Part shown: piece by piece, positions 18,778-27,590 of the stretch
How the letters are laid out: each line of letters opens with the position of its first letter
How positions within the stretch are numbered: position 1 is the stretch's first letter
NCBI RefSeq assembly: GCF_900101685.1
Contig: NZ_FMZZ01000011.1
Coordinates: 1 to 55,844, forward strand
Origin: Actinokineospora iranica
GTDB taxonomy: Bacteria > Actinomycetota > Actinomycetes > Mycobacteriales > Pseudonocardiaceae
DNA: 55,844 nucleotides
Reading direction: 5' to 3'
The notes under the pieces: model-generated
Database searches by the model: none
What the model was told of the DNA's origin: nothing
Seen by the model: the letters and a program-made list of their open reading frames with translations, nothing else
Made by a program: the position numbers and the translations under genes

Positions 18778-18786
18778 CTTCTTCCC

Positions 18787-18840
18787 TCGCCCACGGCCCG
18801 CGCCCGCACCCGCATCGGGGGCGGGCGCTGGCCGTGGGTG
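18787..18840 (+). terminator. terminator hairpin after bS22
   Basis: CCCACGGCC and CGCCCGC on the left pair with GCGGGCG and GGCCGTGGG on the right, forming a long GC-rich stem with a small interior mismatch and a loop around ACCCGCATCGGG. It ends the proC-HTH-bS22 group. Confidence 0.75.
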
Positions 18841-18965
18841 AGCCGGATCGGGTGGTTTAGCCCAACAACCCGTGTGACCTGCGTTAAGAGTCCGTTGCCG
18901 CGTTTCGGTTGACCTCCGCGGCCGAGTACTGTCGGGTTTCCAACGCCAACTCCCCAGGGAAACCC

Positions 18966-19991
18966 GTGACACCCAAAGTCGTCTTGGTCACCGGTGTCGG
19001 CGGCTACCTCGGCGGCAACCTGGCCGCCCGGCTCGCGGCGAACCCGGACATCGACCGTGTGCTCGGCGTGGACACCACCGCGCCGCACCGCGACGTCGTC
19101 CGCAGGCTGGGCCGCGCGGAGTTCGTCCGCGCCGACATCCGCAACCCGCTGATCGCGAAGGTGATCACCGGCGCCGAGGTCGACACCGTCGTGCACGCCT
19201 CCCTGACGGCGAACCCGCCCGGCCCGTCGCGCCGCACGCCGATCAAGGAAATGAACGTCATCGGCACCATGCAGCTGCTGGCCGCCTGCCAGCGCGCGCC
19301 GTCGGTGCGCAAGCTGGTGGTCAAGTCGACGGCCGCGGTCTACGGGGCGAGCGCCCGCTCACCAGCGGTGTTCACCGAGGACGACGCCCCCAAGGACATC
19401 TCCTCCAGCGGCTACGCCAAGGACGCCGTCGAGGTCGAGGCGTACGTGCGCGGCTTCAGCCGCAGGCGCCCGGACGTCGACGTCACCCTGATCCGGCTCA
19501 CGAACCTCATCGGCCCCCGCGTCGACACCGTCCTCACCCGCTACTTCGCGCTGCCGGTTGTGCCGACGGTGCTCGGCTACGACGCCCGCATCCAGCTGCT
19601 GCACTCCGAGGACGCGCTGGCCGTGCTGGAGCAGGCCGCGGTGCGCGGCGCGCCCGGGGTGTTCAACGCGGGCGGCGACGGCGTGCTGATGCTCTCGCAG
19701 GCCATCCGGCGCGCTGGCCGCATCCCGCTGCCGGTGCTGCGCTCGGCGATCCCCGCGGCGGGCCGCATCCTGCGCGGCGCCCGCCTGGTCGACTTCTCCC
19801 CGGACCACGTCCGGTACCTCAACTACGGCCGGGTCGTGGACACCACCCGACTGCGCACAGTTCTCGGCTTCACACCCCGCTGGACTACCCGGCAGGCGTT
19901 TGATGACTACGTGCACGGCAACGCCCTGCGTCCGGTGATCAGCCCGGAACTGCTCGAGGGCCTGGAACACCGGGTGCTGGGCATCCGGTGA
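18966..19991 (+). CDS. NAD-dependent epimerase/dehydratase (GalE2-like)
   Basis: A 341-residue extended SDR protein. VVLVTGVGGYLGGNLAARLA is the GxxGxxG motif. VVKSTAAVYGA and SGYAKDAVE correspond to the Ser and YxxxK catalytic region, where SGYAKD supplies Tyr and Lys. AGGGA at 18956-18960 sets GTG 18966. It is the positional equivalent of Rv0501 (galE2), and the sugar substrate is not established by sequence. Confidence 0.87.
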   Translation: MTPKVVLVTGVGGYLGGNLAARLAANPDIDRVLGVDTTAPHRDVVRRLGRAEFVRADIRNPLIAKVITGAEVDTVVHASLTANPPGPSRRTPIKEMNVIGTMQLLAACQRAPSVRKLVVKSTAAVYGASARSPAVFTEDDAPKDISSSGYAKDAVEVEAYVRGFSRRRPDVDVTLIRLTNLIGPRVDTVLTRYFALPVVPTVLGYDARIQLLHSEDALAVLEQAAVRGAPGVFNAGGDGVLMLSQAIRRAGRIPLPVLRSAIPAAGRILRGARLVDFSPDHVRYLNYGRVVDTTRLRTVLGFTPRWTTRQAFDDYVHGNALRPVISPELLEGLEHRVLGIR

Positions 19992-20018
19992 CGTCTCGCT
20001 AAGAAGGTGGCAGCAGGT

Positions 20019-20990
20019 ATGCAGGAAGCCAGGGTCATCCCCCTCCAGCGGACGGAGCGCCGCAGGCAGCTCCCGCCCCTGTCCCGCGCGGACCGCCCGC
20101 CCGTCGAGCCGACCCCCCTGCGACCCACCCCAGCACCGGCCGAGCCGTCCACCTTGCGCCGAGCCGTCGCCGACGCCCTCGCCTTCGCCCGCCGCAGGTT
20201 CACCGGCGACTACACCGTCGACCAGTTCGGCTTCGACCAGGACCTCACCGAGACCCTGCTGCTCCCACCCCTGCGCGCGATCTACCGAAACTGGTTCCGC
20301 GTCGAAGTCAGCGGCGTGGAAAACCTCCCGGTGGACGGCGGAGCCCTGATCGTCAGCAACCACTCCGGCACCCTGCCGATCGACGCGATGATGACCGCCG
20401 TCGCCGTCCACGACAACCACCCCCGCAGGCGCTACCTGCGGATGCTGGGCGCCGACCTGGTGTTCCAGGTCCCGCTGCTCGGCGCGCTGGCCCGCAAATC
20501 CGGCCAGACCCTGGCCTGCAACCCGGACGCCGAGCGTCTGCTGCGCTCGGGGGAGCTGGTCGGGGTGTGGCCGGAGGGGTTCAAGGGCGTCGGGAAGCCG
20601 TTCGCCGACCGGTACAAGCTGCAACGGTTCGGGCGGGGCGGGTTCGTCTCCGCCGCGCTGCGGACCGGGGTTCCGATCATTCCGTGCTCGATCGTGGGGG
20701 CGGAGGAGATTTATCCGAAGATCGGGGATCTGAAGGCGGTGGCCCGATTGCTGGGGCTGCCCTATTTTCCGATCACGCCGACGTTTCCGCTGCTTGGGCC
20801 GCTTGGGGTCATTCCGCTTCCGTCCAAGTGGCACATCCGCTTCGGGGAGCCGATCGCCACGGACCGGTTCGGGCCAGCGGCCGAGGAAGATCCGATGCTG
20901 GTGTTCAACCTGACCGACCAGGTGCGGGAGACGATTCAGCAGACGCTGTACCGGATGCTGAACCAGCGGGGGAACCCGTTCCTGGGGTGA
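20019..20990 (+). CDS. lysophospholipid acyltransferase family protein
   Basis: A 323-residue PlsC-like acyltransferase. The catalytic block is NHSGTLPIDAMM, with His and Asp spaced wider than the classic H-x4-D, as in the MGAT/TMEM68-like branch. GVWPEGFKGVGKPF is the acyl-acceptor motif, and FVSAALRTGVPIIPCSIVGAEE follows. The first 60 residues are a basic, Pro-rich tail. ATG 20019 is favoured by AAGAAGG at 20001-20007. The equivalent in mycobacteria is Rv0502. The acceptor lipid is unknown. Confidence 0.85.
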   Translation: MQEARVIPLQRTERRRQLPPLSRADRPPVEPTPLRPTPAPAEPSTLRRAVADALAFARRRFTGDYTVDQFGFDQDLTETLLLPPLRAIYRNWFRVEVSGVENLPVDGGALIVSNHSGTLPIDAMMTAVAVHDNHPRRRYLRMLGADLVFQVPLLGALARKSGQTLACNPDAERLLRSGELVGVWPEGFKGVGKPFADRYKLQRFGRGGFVSAALRTGVPIIPCSIVGAEEIYPKIGDLKAVARLLGLPYFPITPTFPLLGPLGVIPLPSKWHIRFGEPIATDRFGPAAEEDPMLVFNLTDQVRETIQQTLYRMLNQRGNPFLG

Positions 20991-21094
20991 GCTGTGGGGG
21001 CTCGCTGTGGGGCTGGGTTGCGTTGTTGGCTCACTGGGCGGGCGTGGGTTCGGCCTGGCAGGGGGCGGGGTGTCCTTGCAGTTCCACTGCGCTA

Positions 21095-21163
21095 GTCAAT
21101 TGATCAATCAATCAGTTGTTCAACAATCCAACTGTTTGGAGATCGGACTAGTCGACTGGTCCG
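21095..21163. other. AT-rich intergenic segment with hairpins between convergent genes
   Basis: The stretch holds CAGTTG (21113-21118) with CAACTG (21129-21134), then a 20-base near-perfect palindrome at 21144-21163 (CGGACTAGTCGACTGGTCCG). It lies between the convergent acyltransferase and HAD genes and could stop transcription in both directions. Its base composition is clearly lower in GC than its surroundings. Confidence 0.45.
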
Positions 21164-21187
21164 TCAAGGGTGCCTGCGGCTGAAGCG

Positions 21188-22087
21188 TCAGACGGCGCGT
21201 TTGCGGTGGGCCAGGCCCGCGGCCACGGCGCCCGCTACGGCGCCTGCGCCCAGGACTGAGGGGACGCCGATCTTGGCGGCTTTTCTGCCGGTGCGGAAGT
21301 CGCGGATTTCCCAGCCGCGTTTGCGGGCTACCTCGCGGAGGCCGCTGTCGGGGTTGACCGCGACGGCTGTGCCGACGACGGAGAGCATGGGGACGTCGTT
21401 GGAGGAGTCCGAGTAGGCGGTGCAGCGGCGCAGGTCCAAGCCCTCCCGGGCCGCCAGGGAGCGGACCGCGTGGGCTTTGGCTGGGCCGTGGAGCATTTCG
21501 CCGACCAGTTTGCCGGTGAAGACGCCGTCTTCGCTTTCGGCGACGGTGCCCAGGGCGCCGGTGAGGCCGAGGCGGCGGGCGATGATGGTCGCGAGTTCCA
21601 CCGGGGTCGCGGTGACCAGCCAGACGCGTTGGCCCGCGTCCAGGTGCATCTGGGCCAGGGCGCGGGTGCCGGGCCAGATCTTGTCGGCCATGAGTTCGTC
21701 GTAGATCTCTTCGCCGAGGGTGGTGAGTTCCGCGACGGTGTGGCCTGCCACAAAGGACAGTGCCTGCTCGCGGCTGCTGCGGATGCCGTCGGCGCTTTCC
21801 TTGCCGCCGACGCGGAACATGACCTGTTGCAGGGCGAACTTGACCAGGTCCGAGTTGGAGAAGAACTTGCGCGCGGCCAGGCCCCGGGCGAAGTGGAAGA
21901 TCGAGGCGCCCATCATGATGGTGTTGTCGACGTCGAAGAACGCCGCCGCGGTGAGGTCCGCGGGCTCCGCGGTTCTCGAGGGCTCCGACTGTTCCATGGC
22001 GACGGCTGCCTCGGCGCTCGCCTCGCCCGCGAGCGCGGCCAGGCGTTCCAGTTCGGGGTTCTTCCTACCCCCACGCCGCAGGGACAC
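21188..22087 (-). CDS. HAD-IB family phosphatase (SerB1-like)
   Basis: A 299-residue HAD hydrolase. Motif I is [15 protein letters not shown] with the nucleophilic Asp. Motif II is the threonine in [10 protein letters not shown], and motif IV lies in [26 protein letters not shown]. It has a disordered N-terminal tail and a short hydrophobic C-terminus ([18 protein letters not shown]). From memory it resembles mycobacterial Rv0505c (SerB1). A phosphoserine or other small phosphate substrate is possible. Confidence 0.88.
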   Translation of the reverse strand: MSLRRGGRKNPELERLAALAGEASAEAAVAMEQSEPSRTAEPADLTAAAFFDVDNTIMMGASIFHFARGLAARKFFSNSDLVKFALQQVMFRVGGKESADGIRSSREQALSFVAGHTVAELTTLGEEIYDELMADKIWPGTRALAQMHLDAGQRVWLVTATPVELATIIARRLGLTGALGTVAESEDGVFTGKLVGEMLHGPAKAHAVRSLAAREGLDLRRCTAYSDSSNDVPMLSVVGTAVAVNPDSGLREVARKRGWEIRDFRTGRKAAKIGVPSVLGAGAVAGAVAAGLAHRKRAV

Positions 22088-22168
22088 CGCACGCCTCCCG
22101 TGGTTCGGGCACTCTGACCATGGCTGTAGGCACAGCGTAGCGATCCGACGCCCGGTTTCGCGCGGCCC

Positions 22169-23440
22169 TCAGCCGATGCCGATCCCGGGCCCGCCGGGCA
22201 GCAGCGGCGGGAGGGCCAGCGTGGGCAGCGGCAGCGGCAGCGGCGCGACAACCGGCGGTGTCGCCGGGACGGTGATCTCCGGCGACGTCAGAGCGGGTGC
22301 GCCGATCAGCGGCGGCAGCGACACCAGGGGCGGCAGCCCGTCCGTCCCCGGCAGGTCGGTGCGCGGGGCGCCGGTGCGGGCGGGCGGCCCGTTGGACGGC
22401 GGCGGCTCGCTCGGGCCGGGCGCGACGACTACTCCCGGTGTCCGCGCGTCCGCGGGAGCACCGCTGTCGGGTCCCGCCGCGGACGGCGGTGCGAGCACCC
22501 GCGGCGAGCCAGACTCGGCGTCGCACCGCTTGGTCGCGGGCAGCGGGCCGATCTCGTCGGCCGAGCCGGAGACGATCTGCTCGCAGGGGAAGCGGGCGAG
22601 CAGCCCGGTCGACCGGGCCTCGATCTTGGCCAGCAGCGCCAGCGACGACGCGTGCCTGCTCCGGGCAGCCGCGGGCAGCCTCGGGCCGACCGCGGCGAGC
22701 CGGTCGCTGTGCTGCCGCGCCCACAGCCGCAGCGTGTCGAGCGGGCTGCCGTCACGGGCGGTGGCGGCCGCGATGAGGCCGCGGGCGCCAGCGGTGGCGT
22801 CGTTGTCGAAGTCGCTCAACGCGGACAGGTAACCGCCCGCGGGCGCGTCGGCCGGGTTCGGGTAGCGCAGCGCCAGCGTCTCGATCTCGGTGATCCGGGC
22901 GGCGGCGAAGCCCAGGTGCTTGACCGCCTTGTCCTGTTCGCCGAAGGCCAAGCCGAGGGACGCGGCCTCACCGGTCCTCTTCATGCCGTAGAGGGTGTCG
23001 CCGGGCAGGGCGTCGCGGGCCAGCAGCAGGCTCATCCCGGCCAGCGAGAACACCAGGGCGAGCACCGCGATGGCGGCCACCGCGAGCCTGCCGCGGGCGC
23101 CGGAACCGGCTCTGGCCGCGGCCGAGTCCGGCCGGGGGCGGCTGACCCGCCTGGCGCGCGGCGCGCGGCCCGCGCGGGCGGGCCGGGGCGGGCGGGTCGG
23201 GGCGGGCGAGGTCGCGCGGACCGGCTTGGCGGAAAGCTCGGCGAGGATCTTCGCGCGCATCCGGTCGGTGGCCTCGGCCCCGGGCGCGGTCAGCGGACGC
23301 AGGCCCGCGAGCAGTTCCACGACAGCACGGTCGTCGTCAGCACGGTCGTCGTCGGTGAACTCCGGTTCAGGCTCGACCGGCTCGCGGGGGTCGCCCGCGC
23401 GCTCGCCGCTGGGGCTCGACGGCCCCGATCCGCTCTCCAC
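22169..23440 (-). CDS. DUF5667 protein, probable RsbN-like anti-sigma factor
   Basis: A 423-residue protein. The acidic N-terminus (about 1-75, with ELLAGLRPL and RMRAKILAEL) is followed by a basic stretch, one membrane helix (about 117-139) and the DUF5667 extracytoplasmic part starting ALPGDTLYGMKRTGEAASLGL. A Pro-rich C-terminus follows. In Streptomyces, RsbN, a DUF5667 membrane protein encoded next to bldN, binds and inhibits sigma-BldN (established). The adjacent ECF sigma gene here makes the same role likely. Confidence 0.8.
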   Translation of the reverse strand: MESGSGPSSPSGERAGDPREPVEPEPEFTDDDRADDDRAVVELLAGLRPLTAPGAEATDRMRAKILAELSAKPVRATSPAPTRPPRPARAGRAPRARRVSRPRPDSAAARAGSGARGRLAVAAIAVLALVFSLAGMSLLLARDALPGDTLYGMKRTGEAASLGLAFGEQDKAVKHLGFAAARITEIETLALRYPNPADAPAGGYLSALSDFDNDATAGARGLIAAATARDGSPLDTLRLWARQHSDRLAAVGPRLPAAARSRHASSLALLAKIEARSTGLLARFPCEQIVSGSADEIGPLPATKRCDAESGSPRVLAPPSAAGPDSGAPADARTPGVVVAPGPSEPPPSNGPPARTGAPRTDLPGTDGLPPLVSLPPLIGAPALTSPEITVPATPPVVAPLPLPLPTLALPPLLPGGPGIGIG

Positions 23441-23609
23441 TATCCCGCTCCGACTCTTGTGGGTCTCCCCTGGTGAAACGACTGGCCAGGCCCCGGGTTA
23501 CGGCTTCGCCACCGCCGTGGCGGCGCCTGCCCGGGCAGCGATACAGCAATCATCGTCATAGGAATCATCGTCATAGGAATCAGCTTCATGGGAGTCAACG
23601 CCATAGGAG

Positions 23610-24311
23610 TCAACGCAGTTCACCCGGCAGAAGTTGCGCGAGCCTGCGCACGGCTCGGTGCTGCAGCGCCTTCACCGCGCCCTCGTTGCGGTTCATCACC
23701 GCGGCGGTCTCGGCGACCGACAGTCCTTGCAGGAACCGCAGGACCACGCATTCGCGCTGGTCGTCGCCCAGTTGCTCGATCGAGCGCAGCAGCGCGTCGC
23801 GGGTCGCCATCGCCATGACCCGCTGCTCCGGCCCGGCCTCGACGCGCTCGGAGTCGCGGATCTCCGCGGTGACGACCTCCAGCCGGAACCGGCTCGACTT
23901 CACGTGGTCGAGCACCAGGTTCCTGGCGATGGTCACGAACCAGGCGCCGACGTCGCGGCCCTGGTAGCTGACCGAGGTGATCCGGCGCAGGGCGCGCAGG
24001 AAAGTCTCGCTGGTGACGTCCTCGGCCAGTTCGCGGTCGCCGACGCGGAACAGGACGTACCGGAACACGATGTCCACATAGCGGTGGTAGAGCTGGCCGA
24101 AGGCCACTGTGTCACCAGCCTGGGCGGCGCTGACCAGCTCCCAGGAAGCCGCGTGCTCGGCGTCGGGCCGCGCCTGCTCTGGTTCGTCATCCGGCGGGGG
24201 CCCGCCGGGCCGCGCGCGGCCCGACCCGGCCCGGTCCGGTGCCGGTCGGGCTGGTGGCACGGCCGCGGCCGTGTCCGATCGCGTTTGGCGGGTCATCGAG
24301 CGGCCGCACAC
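23610..24311 (-). CDS. ECF RNA polymerase sigma factor (BldN-like)
   Basis: A 233-residue ECF sigma factor. A Pro/Arg-rich N-terminal extension of about 55 residues precedes region 2 (FGQLYHRYVDIVFRYVLFRV, EDVTSETFLRALRRI) and region 4 (DDQRECVVLRFLQGLSVAET, MNRNEGAVKALQHRAVRRL). The N-terminal extension and the DUF5667 partner downstream resemble the BldN/RsbN pair that controls differentiation in Streptomyces. GTG 24311 or ATG 24296 may be the start. Confidence 0.88.
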   Translation of the reverse strand: MCGRSMTRQTRSDTAAAVPPARPAPDRAGSGRARPGGPPPDDEPEQARPDAEHAASWELVSAAQAGDTVAFGQLYHRYVDIVFRYVLFRVGDRELAEDVTSETFLRALRRITSVSYQGRDVGAWFVTIARNLVLDHVKSSRFRLEVVTAEIRDSERVEAGPEQRVMAMATRDALLRSIEQLGDDQRECVVLRFLQGLSVAETAAVMNRNEGAVKALQHRAVRRLAQLLPGELR

Positions 24312-24491
24312 TCCCTCGGCGTCCCCACGGTCGCCACCGTTGGGGTTTCGTCAGCAGCTTACGTCTGGTTACTTTGTGGTAGGGGACAAGCCCGGGGGTC
24401 CAAGGATGGGTTCTACTGGGTACTTAACCTGTCGTTGGTGATCTATGCCACACTGCGGGTCCCCTGAGATCCCGAGTGAAAGGGCCTGGCG

Positions 24492-26006
24492 ATGACCGAG
24501 GCGCCTATCGGAAACGTCGCGAACCTGGTGGCCGGAGCGTGCGAGAAGGTACCGGCCCATCCGGCTCTGGTCGATGCCTCCGCGGGCCGTTCACTCACTT
24601 GGCAGCAGCTTGACACCGTCGTTGATCGTTATGCGAATGTGCTGGTGAAGGCCGGTCTCACCGCGGGCGACCGGGTCGCGCTCGCCGTGCCGAACACCCT
24701 GGCGGCCTGCGTCGCGCTGTTCGCGGTGCTCCGCGCGGGCGGGGTGGTCGTGCCGGTCGGGGTCGACGCGGCGCCGCGCGAGGTCGAGCGGCTGCTGGAG
24801 CACAGCGGGGCGAGCCTGGCCCTGGGCGTGCCGGGGACGGCCGCGCTCACCCCACCCGACCTGGACCCGTCCACTGTGGTCCCCGGCGAGCGGTTCACCG
24901 CCATCGGCGGCGGCGAGGACCTGGCGTTCCTCTGCTACACCTCCGGCACAGCGGGCGTCCCCCGCGGCGTGATGCTCTCCCACCGCGCGCTGCTGGCCAA
25001 TGTGGACCAGTGCGCCGCCCTGCGCCCCGCCCCGGTCACCGCCACTGACCGCGTGCTGTTGGTCGTGCCGCTCTCCCACGCGTACGGACTATCCGGCCTC
25101 TGGCAAGTGGCCGCGGCGGGCGCTACAGGTGTCCTCTTGGACAAGTTCGGTGTGGACAGCACTCTCGACGCCTGCCAGACCAACCGGGTGACCGCCGTCG
25201 TCGGCGTCCCCGCCATGTACCAGGCGTTCGTCGCCGCGGGCGCAGACCGCCTCGGCGAGGCCCTGTCCACCGTCCGTCTCGCCACCTCCGGCGCGGCCCC
25301 GCTGGACCCGCGCACCCTCGCGCTGTTCCGACAGGAGACAGGGCTACCGGTGTACGAGGGCTACGGCCTCACCGAGACCGGCCCGGTCCTCACCTCAACC
25401 CTGGTAGGCGGCGCCGCGAAGGCGGGTTCGGTCGGGAAACCCATCCCCGGCGTCGAAATCCGCCTGGTCGACAGCGACGGCAGGCCACTGGATTCCGAAA
25501 CCGACCCCGACGAGACGATCGCCCACGATTTCATCGCCGACGGTTCCGAAACCGGCCTCATAGCCGCCCGAGGAGCCAACCTGTTCAGCGGTTACTGGCC
25601 GGACGGCGCCCACGGCCCCGACCCCGACGGCTGGTTCCGCACCGGAGACGTCGGCTATTTCGACGAGGAGGGCGACCTCAGGCTGGTGGACCGAGCCAAC
25701 GACCTGATCATCGTCAACGGCTTCAACGTCTACCCCCACGAAGTGGAACGCGCGGTGATGGAACTGGACGAGGTGGCCGAGGCGGCGGCCGTGGGCATCC
25801 CCGACGACCGAACCGGTGAACGAGTCAAGGTAGTAGTAGTCCTACGTACAGGAGCCACCCTGACCGAAGACCAACTCCGCGACCACTGCGCGCAACGGCT
25901 GGCCAGGTTCAAGGTCCCCACCACCATCGAGTTCACCGCCGCCCTCCCCCACTCGGTAACCGGCAAACTCCGCCGCTCCACCCTGCGCGGTAGCGTCGCC
26001 CCATGA
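24492..26006 (+). CDS. long-chain fatty acid-CoA ligase (AMP-binding)
   Basis: A 504-residue adenylate-forming enzyme. The P-loop is YTSGTAGVPRGVMLSH (A3). GYGLTETGPVL is motif A5, DGWFRTGDVGYFDEEGDLRLVDR A7/A8 and NGFNVYPHEVE A8, with the catalytic lysine in VTGKLRRSTLRG (A10). It activates a carboxylic acid, probably a fatty acid, to its CoA ester. It is transcribed divergently from the sigma factor gene and its stop overlaps the glutaredoxin start (ATGA). Confidence 0.9.
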   Translation: MTEAPIGNVANLVAGACEKVPAHPALVDASAGRSLTWQQLDTVVDRYANVLVKAGLTAGDRVALAVPNTLAACVALFAVLRAGGVVVPVGVDAAPREVERLLEHSGASLALGVPGTAALTPPDLDPSTVVPGERFTAIGGGEDLAFLCYTSGTAGVPRGVMLSHRALLANVDQCAALRPAPVTATDRVLLVVPLSHAYGLSGLWQVAAAGATGVLLDKFGVDSTLDACQTNRVTAVVGVPAMYQAFVAAGADRLGEALSTVRLATSGAAPLDPRTLALFRQETGLPVYEGYGLTETGPVLTSTLVGGAAKAGSVGKPIPGVEIRLVDSDGRPLDSETDPDETIAHDFIADGSETGLIAARGANLFSGYWPDGAHGPDPDGWFRTGDVGYFDEEGDLRLVDRANDLIIVNGFNVYPHEVERAVMELDEVAEAAAVGIPDDRTGERVKVVVVLRTGATLTEDQLRDHCAQRLARFKVPTTIEFTAALPHSVTGKLRRSTLRGSVAP

Positions 26007-26239
26007 CCCACGTGACCGTCGTGACCCGCCAGGGCTGCCACGCCTGCGAGGTGGCGGAGGCGGACATCGCCCGCATCTGCGCCGACTTCACCACCGTCAC
26101 CTGGGACACCGAAGACGTGGACACCGACCCAGAACTCCGCGCCGAATACGGCGACCGGGTCCCGGTAATCCTCATCAACGGCGAAGAACACGGTTACTGG
26201 AAGGTCGAAGAACCCCGCCTCCGCGCCGCCCTGACCTGA
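26003..26239 (+). CDS. glutaredoxin family protein
   Basis: A 78-residue thioredoxin-fold protein with an early CHAC redox motif (TRQGCHACEVAEADI) and the cis-proline region DRVPVILINGEEHGYW. It overlaps the ligase gene by ATGA. Small glutaredoxin-like proteins at this position (Rv0508 in mycobacteria) may act with mycothiol, since actinobacteria lack glutathione. That substrate assignment is an inference. Confidence 0.9.
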   Translation: MTHVTVVTRQGCHACEVAEADIARICADFTTVTWDTEDVDTDPELRAEYGDRVPVILINGEEHGYWKVEEPRLRAALT

Positions 26240-26361
26240 CTTGACCTGACTAACCACCCAGCGCCGCTGATCGTCTGGGCCGTTGATGATCGCGAGTTAT
26301 CCACAGGCGCGGCGCACCCTCTTCCCCATGCTGACCTGCGGCGATAGACTGGAGCGGGGTC

Positions 26362-26388
26362 AGCCCCCAGGGTGGGTGGGGCTTTCTT
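26362..26388 (+). terminator. possible terminator in the glutaredoxin-rex gap
   Basis: AGCCCC (26362-26367) pairs with GGGGCT (26378-26383), with a 10-base loop and a T-rich tail TTCTT. The stem is short but has the T tail. Confidence 0.45.
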
Positions 26389-26480
26389 GTGGGGCTGTGG
26401 GGCGGCGGGGCGGCGAAATGAAGCTCTTTCGCGAGCATGACGCACCTGCCCTTCTGCCAATCGGACCTCAAGCTGCCAGG

Positions 26481-26628
26481 TGCTCGATGGGGTGGAGTGG
26501 TTTCTTCGGGGGAGAAGGAAGATCGCCAAGCTGGCCGCGCGAGTGATGCCGCGGGCTTCCCACCCTCTTTCACACGGGCGATCTTCCTTCGTAGGGGCCC
26601 CGAAGAAACCGATCCACCCCATCGAGCA
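26481..26628. repeat. long imperfect inverted repeat in a gene-free gap
   Basis: Arms 26481-26527 and 26577-26628 are complementary over about 47 bases apart from a short internal bulge of five extra bases in the right arm and a few mismatches; TGCTCGATGGGGTGGA pairs with TCCACCCCATCGAGCA with two mismatches. The spacer is 49 bases. The gap 26240-26777 has no supported gene. The size suggests a small non-coding repeat element (MITE-like) or a structured RNA. Confidence 0.75.
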
Positions 26629-26708
26629 GACCCCGAGAAGGCCCACGCGGCCCCGCGCGCAGTGGGCAAGCGCCGATGTGGGCTTCGTCTACGCCCTGGC
26701 CACCAACT

Positions 26709-26726
26709 TTGTGCACACGTTCACAA
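26709..26726. promoter_or_regulatory. Rex operator (ROP) upstream of rex
   Basis: TTGTGCACACGTTCACAA is an almost perfect inverted repeat (TTGTG-N8-CACAA core) close to the known actinobacterial Rex site TTGTGAAC-N2-GTTCACAA. It lies 51 bases before the rex start, where autoregulation by Rex is expected. Confidence 0.85.
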
Positions 26727-26777
26727 GCGGTACCGTGGTGGCAGACCCGGAGACGAAATCTGTCGAGGAGTAGCAGC

Positions 26778-27590
26778 GTGGCGGCACAGCGAGGCCAGCG
26801 GAACGGGGTCGGCGACACCCCGCCCGCCCCGACCGCCGCCGAGATCACGACGCCGATCCCGAGGGTCGCGGAGGTGCCCGCCGCGCGTGATCGGGCCCGC
26901 GCGATTCCCGAGGCCGCGGTGGCCCGGCTCGCGGTCTACCTGCGGGTGCTGTCCGGGATGCAGGAGCAGGGCGCGGGCACCGTGTCCAGCGAGGAACTCG
27001 CCGTCGCCGCCGGGGTCAACTCGGCGAAGCTGCGCAAGGACCTGTCCTACATCGGCTCGTACGGCACCCGGGGCGTGGGCTACGAGGTCGTGGTGCTCAT
27101 CGAGGAGATCGAGCGGATTCTCGGGTTGACCCGGAAACACAGCGTCGCGGTGGTCGGAATCGGTAACCTCGGACATGCCCTCGCCAACTACGGCGGGTTT
27201 CCTGGACGAGGTTTCCCCGTGACAGCTCTGTTCGATGTCGATCCCGACCTCGTCGGCGTGCCCGTCGGCGGGATCCCGGTCGACCACATCGATGACATCC
27301 CGAGGGTCTGCGCCGAGCGCGAGGTGTCCATCGGGGTCATCGCGACGCCGCCGCCCGCCGCCCAGGCGGTATGCGACCGTTTGGTCGAAGCGGGAGTTCA
27401 GTGCATTCTGAACTTCGCTCCCGTCGTCCTGCAGGTGCCCGACCACGTCGAGGTCCGCAAGGTCGACCTGGCGGTCGAGTTGCAGGTCCTGTCGTTCCAC
27501 GTGGCGCGCCGGGCCGACGACGCGGCCCAGGGTGACGGGGTGGCTGGGATGGGTCCGGATCTGCAGGTCAACGGGATGGTGGTGTCGTGA
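26778..27590 (+). CDS. rex: redox-sensing transcriptional repressor Rex
   Basis: A 270-residue repressor. The winged helix ([19 protein letters not shown], then [23 protein letters not shown]) is followed by a Rossmann domain with [16 protein letters not shown] and the C-terminal helix [11 protein letters not shown] used for domain swapping. Rex binds DNA when NAD is high and lets go when NADH rises. GAGGAG at 26765-26770 sets GTG 26778. The first 40 residues are a non-conserved tail. It leads the haem operon, and its end overlaps hemA. Confidence 0.96.
   Translation: MAAQRGQRNGVGDTPPAPTAAEITTPIPRVAEVPAARDRARAIPEAAVARLAVYLRVLSGMQEQGAGTVSSEELAVAAGVNSAKLRKDLSYIGSYGTRGVGYEVVVLIEEIERILGLTRKHSVAVVGIGNLGHALANYGGFPGRGFPVTALFDVDPDLVGVPVGGIPVDHIDDIPRVCAEREVSIGVIATPPPAAQAVCDRLVEAGVQCILNFAPVVLQVPDHVEVRKVDLAVELQVLSFHVARRADDAAQGDGVAGMGPDLQVNGMVVS

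Noticed and set aside
26250..26669. Overlapping short open frames on both strands in the glutaredoxin-rex gap
   Set aside because: They fall within the inverted repeat, have no ribosome-binding sites and no known family. The paired peptides are explained by the inverted copies.
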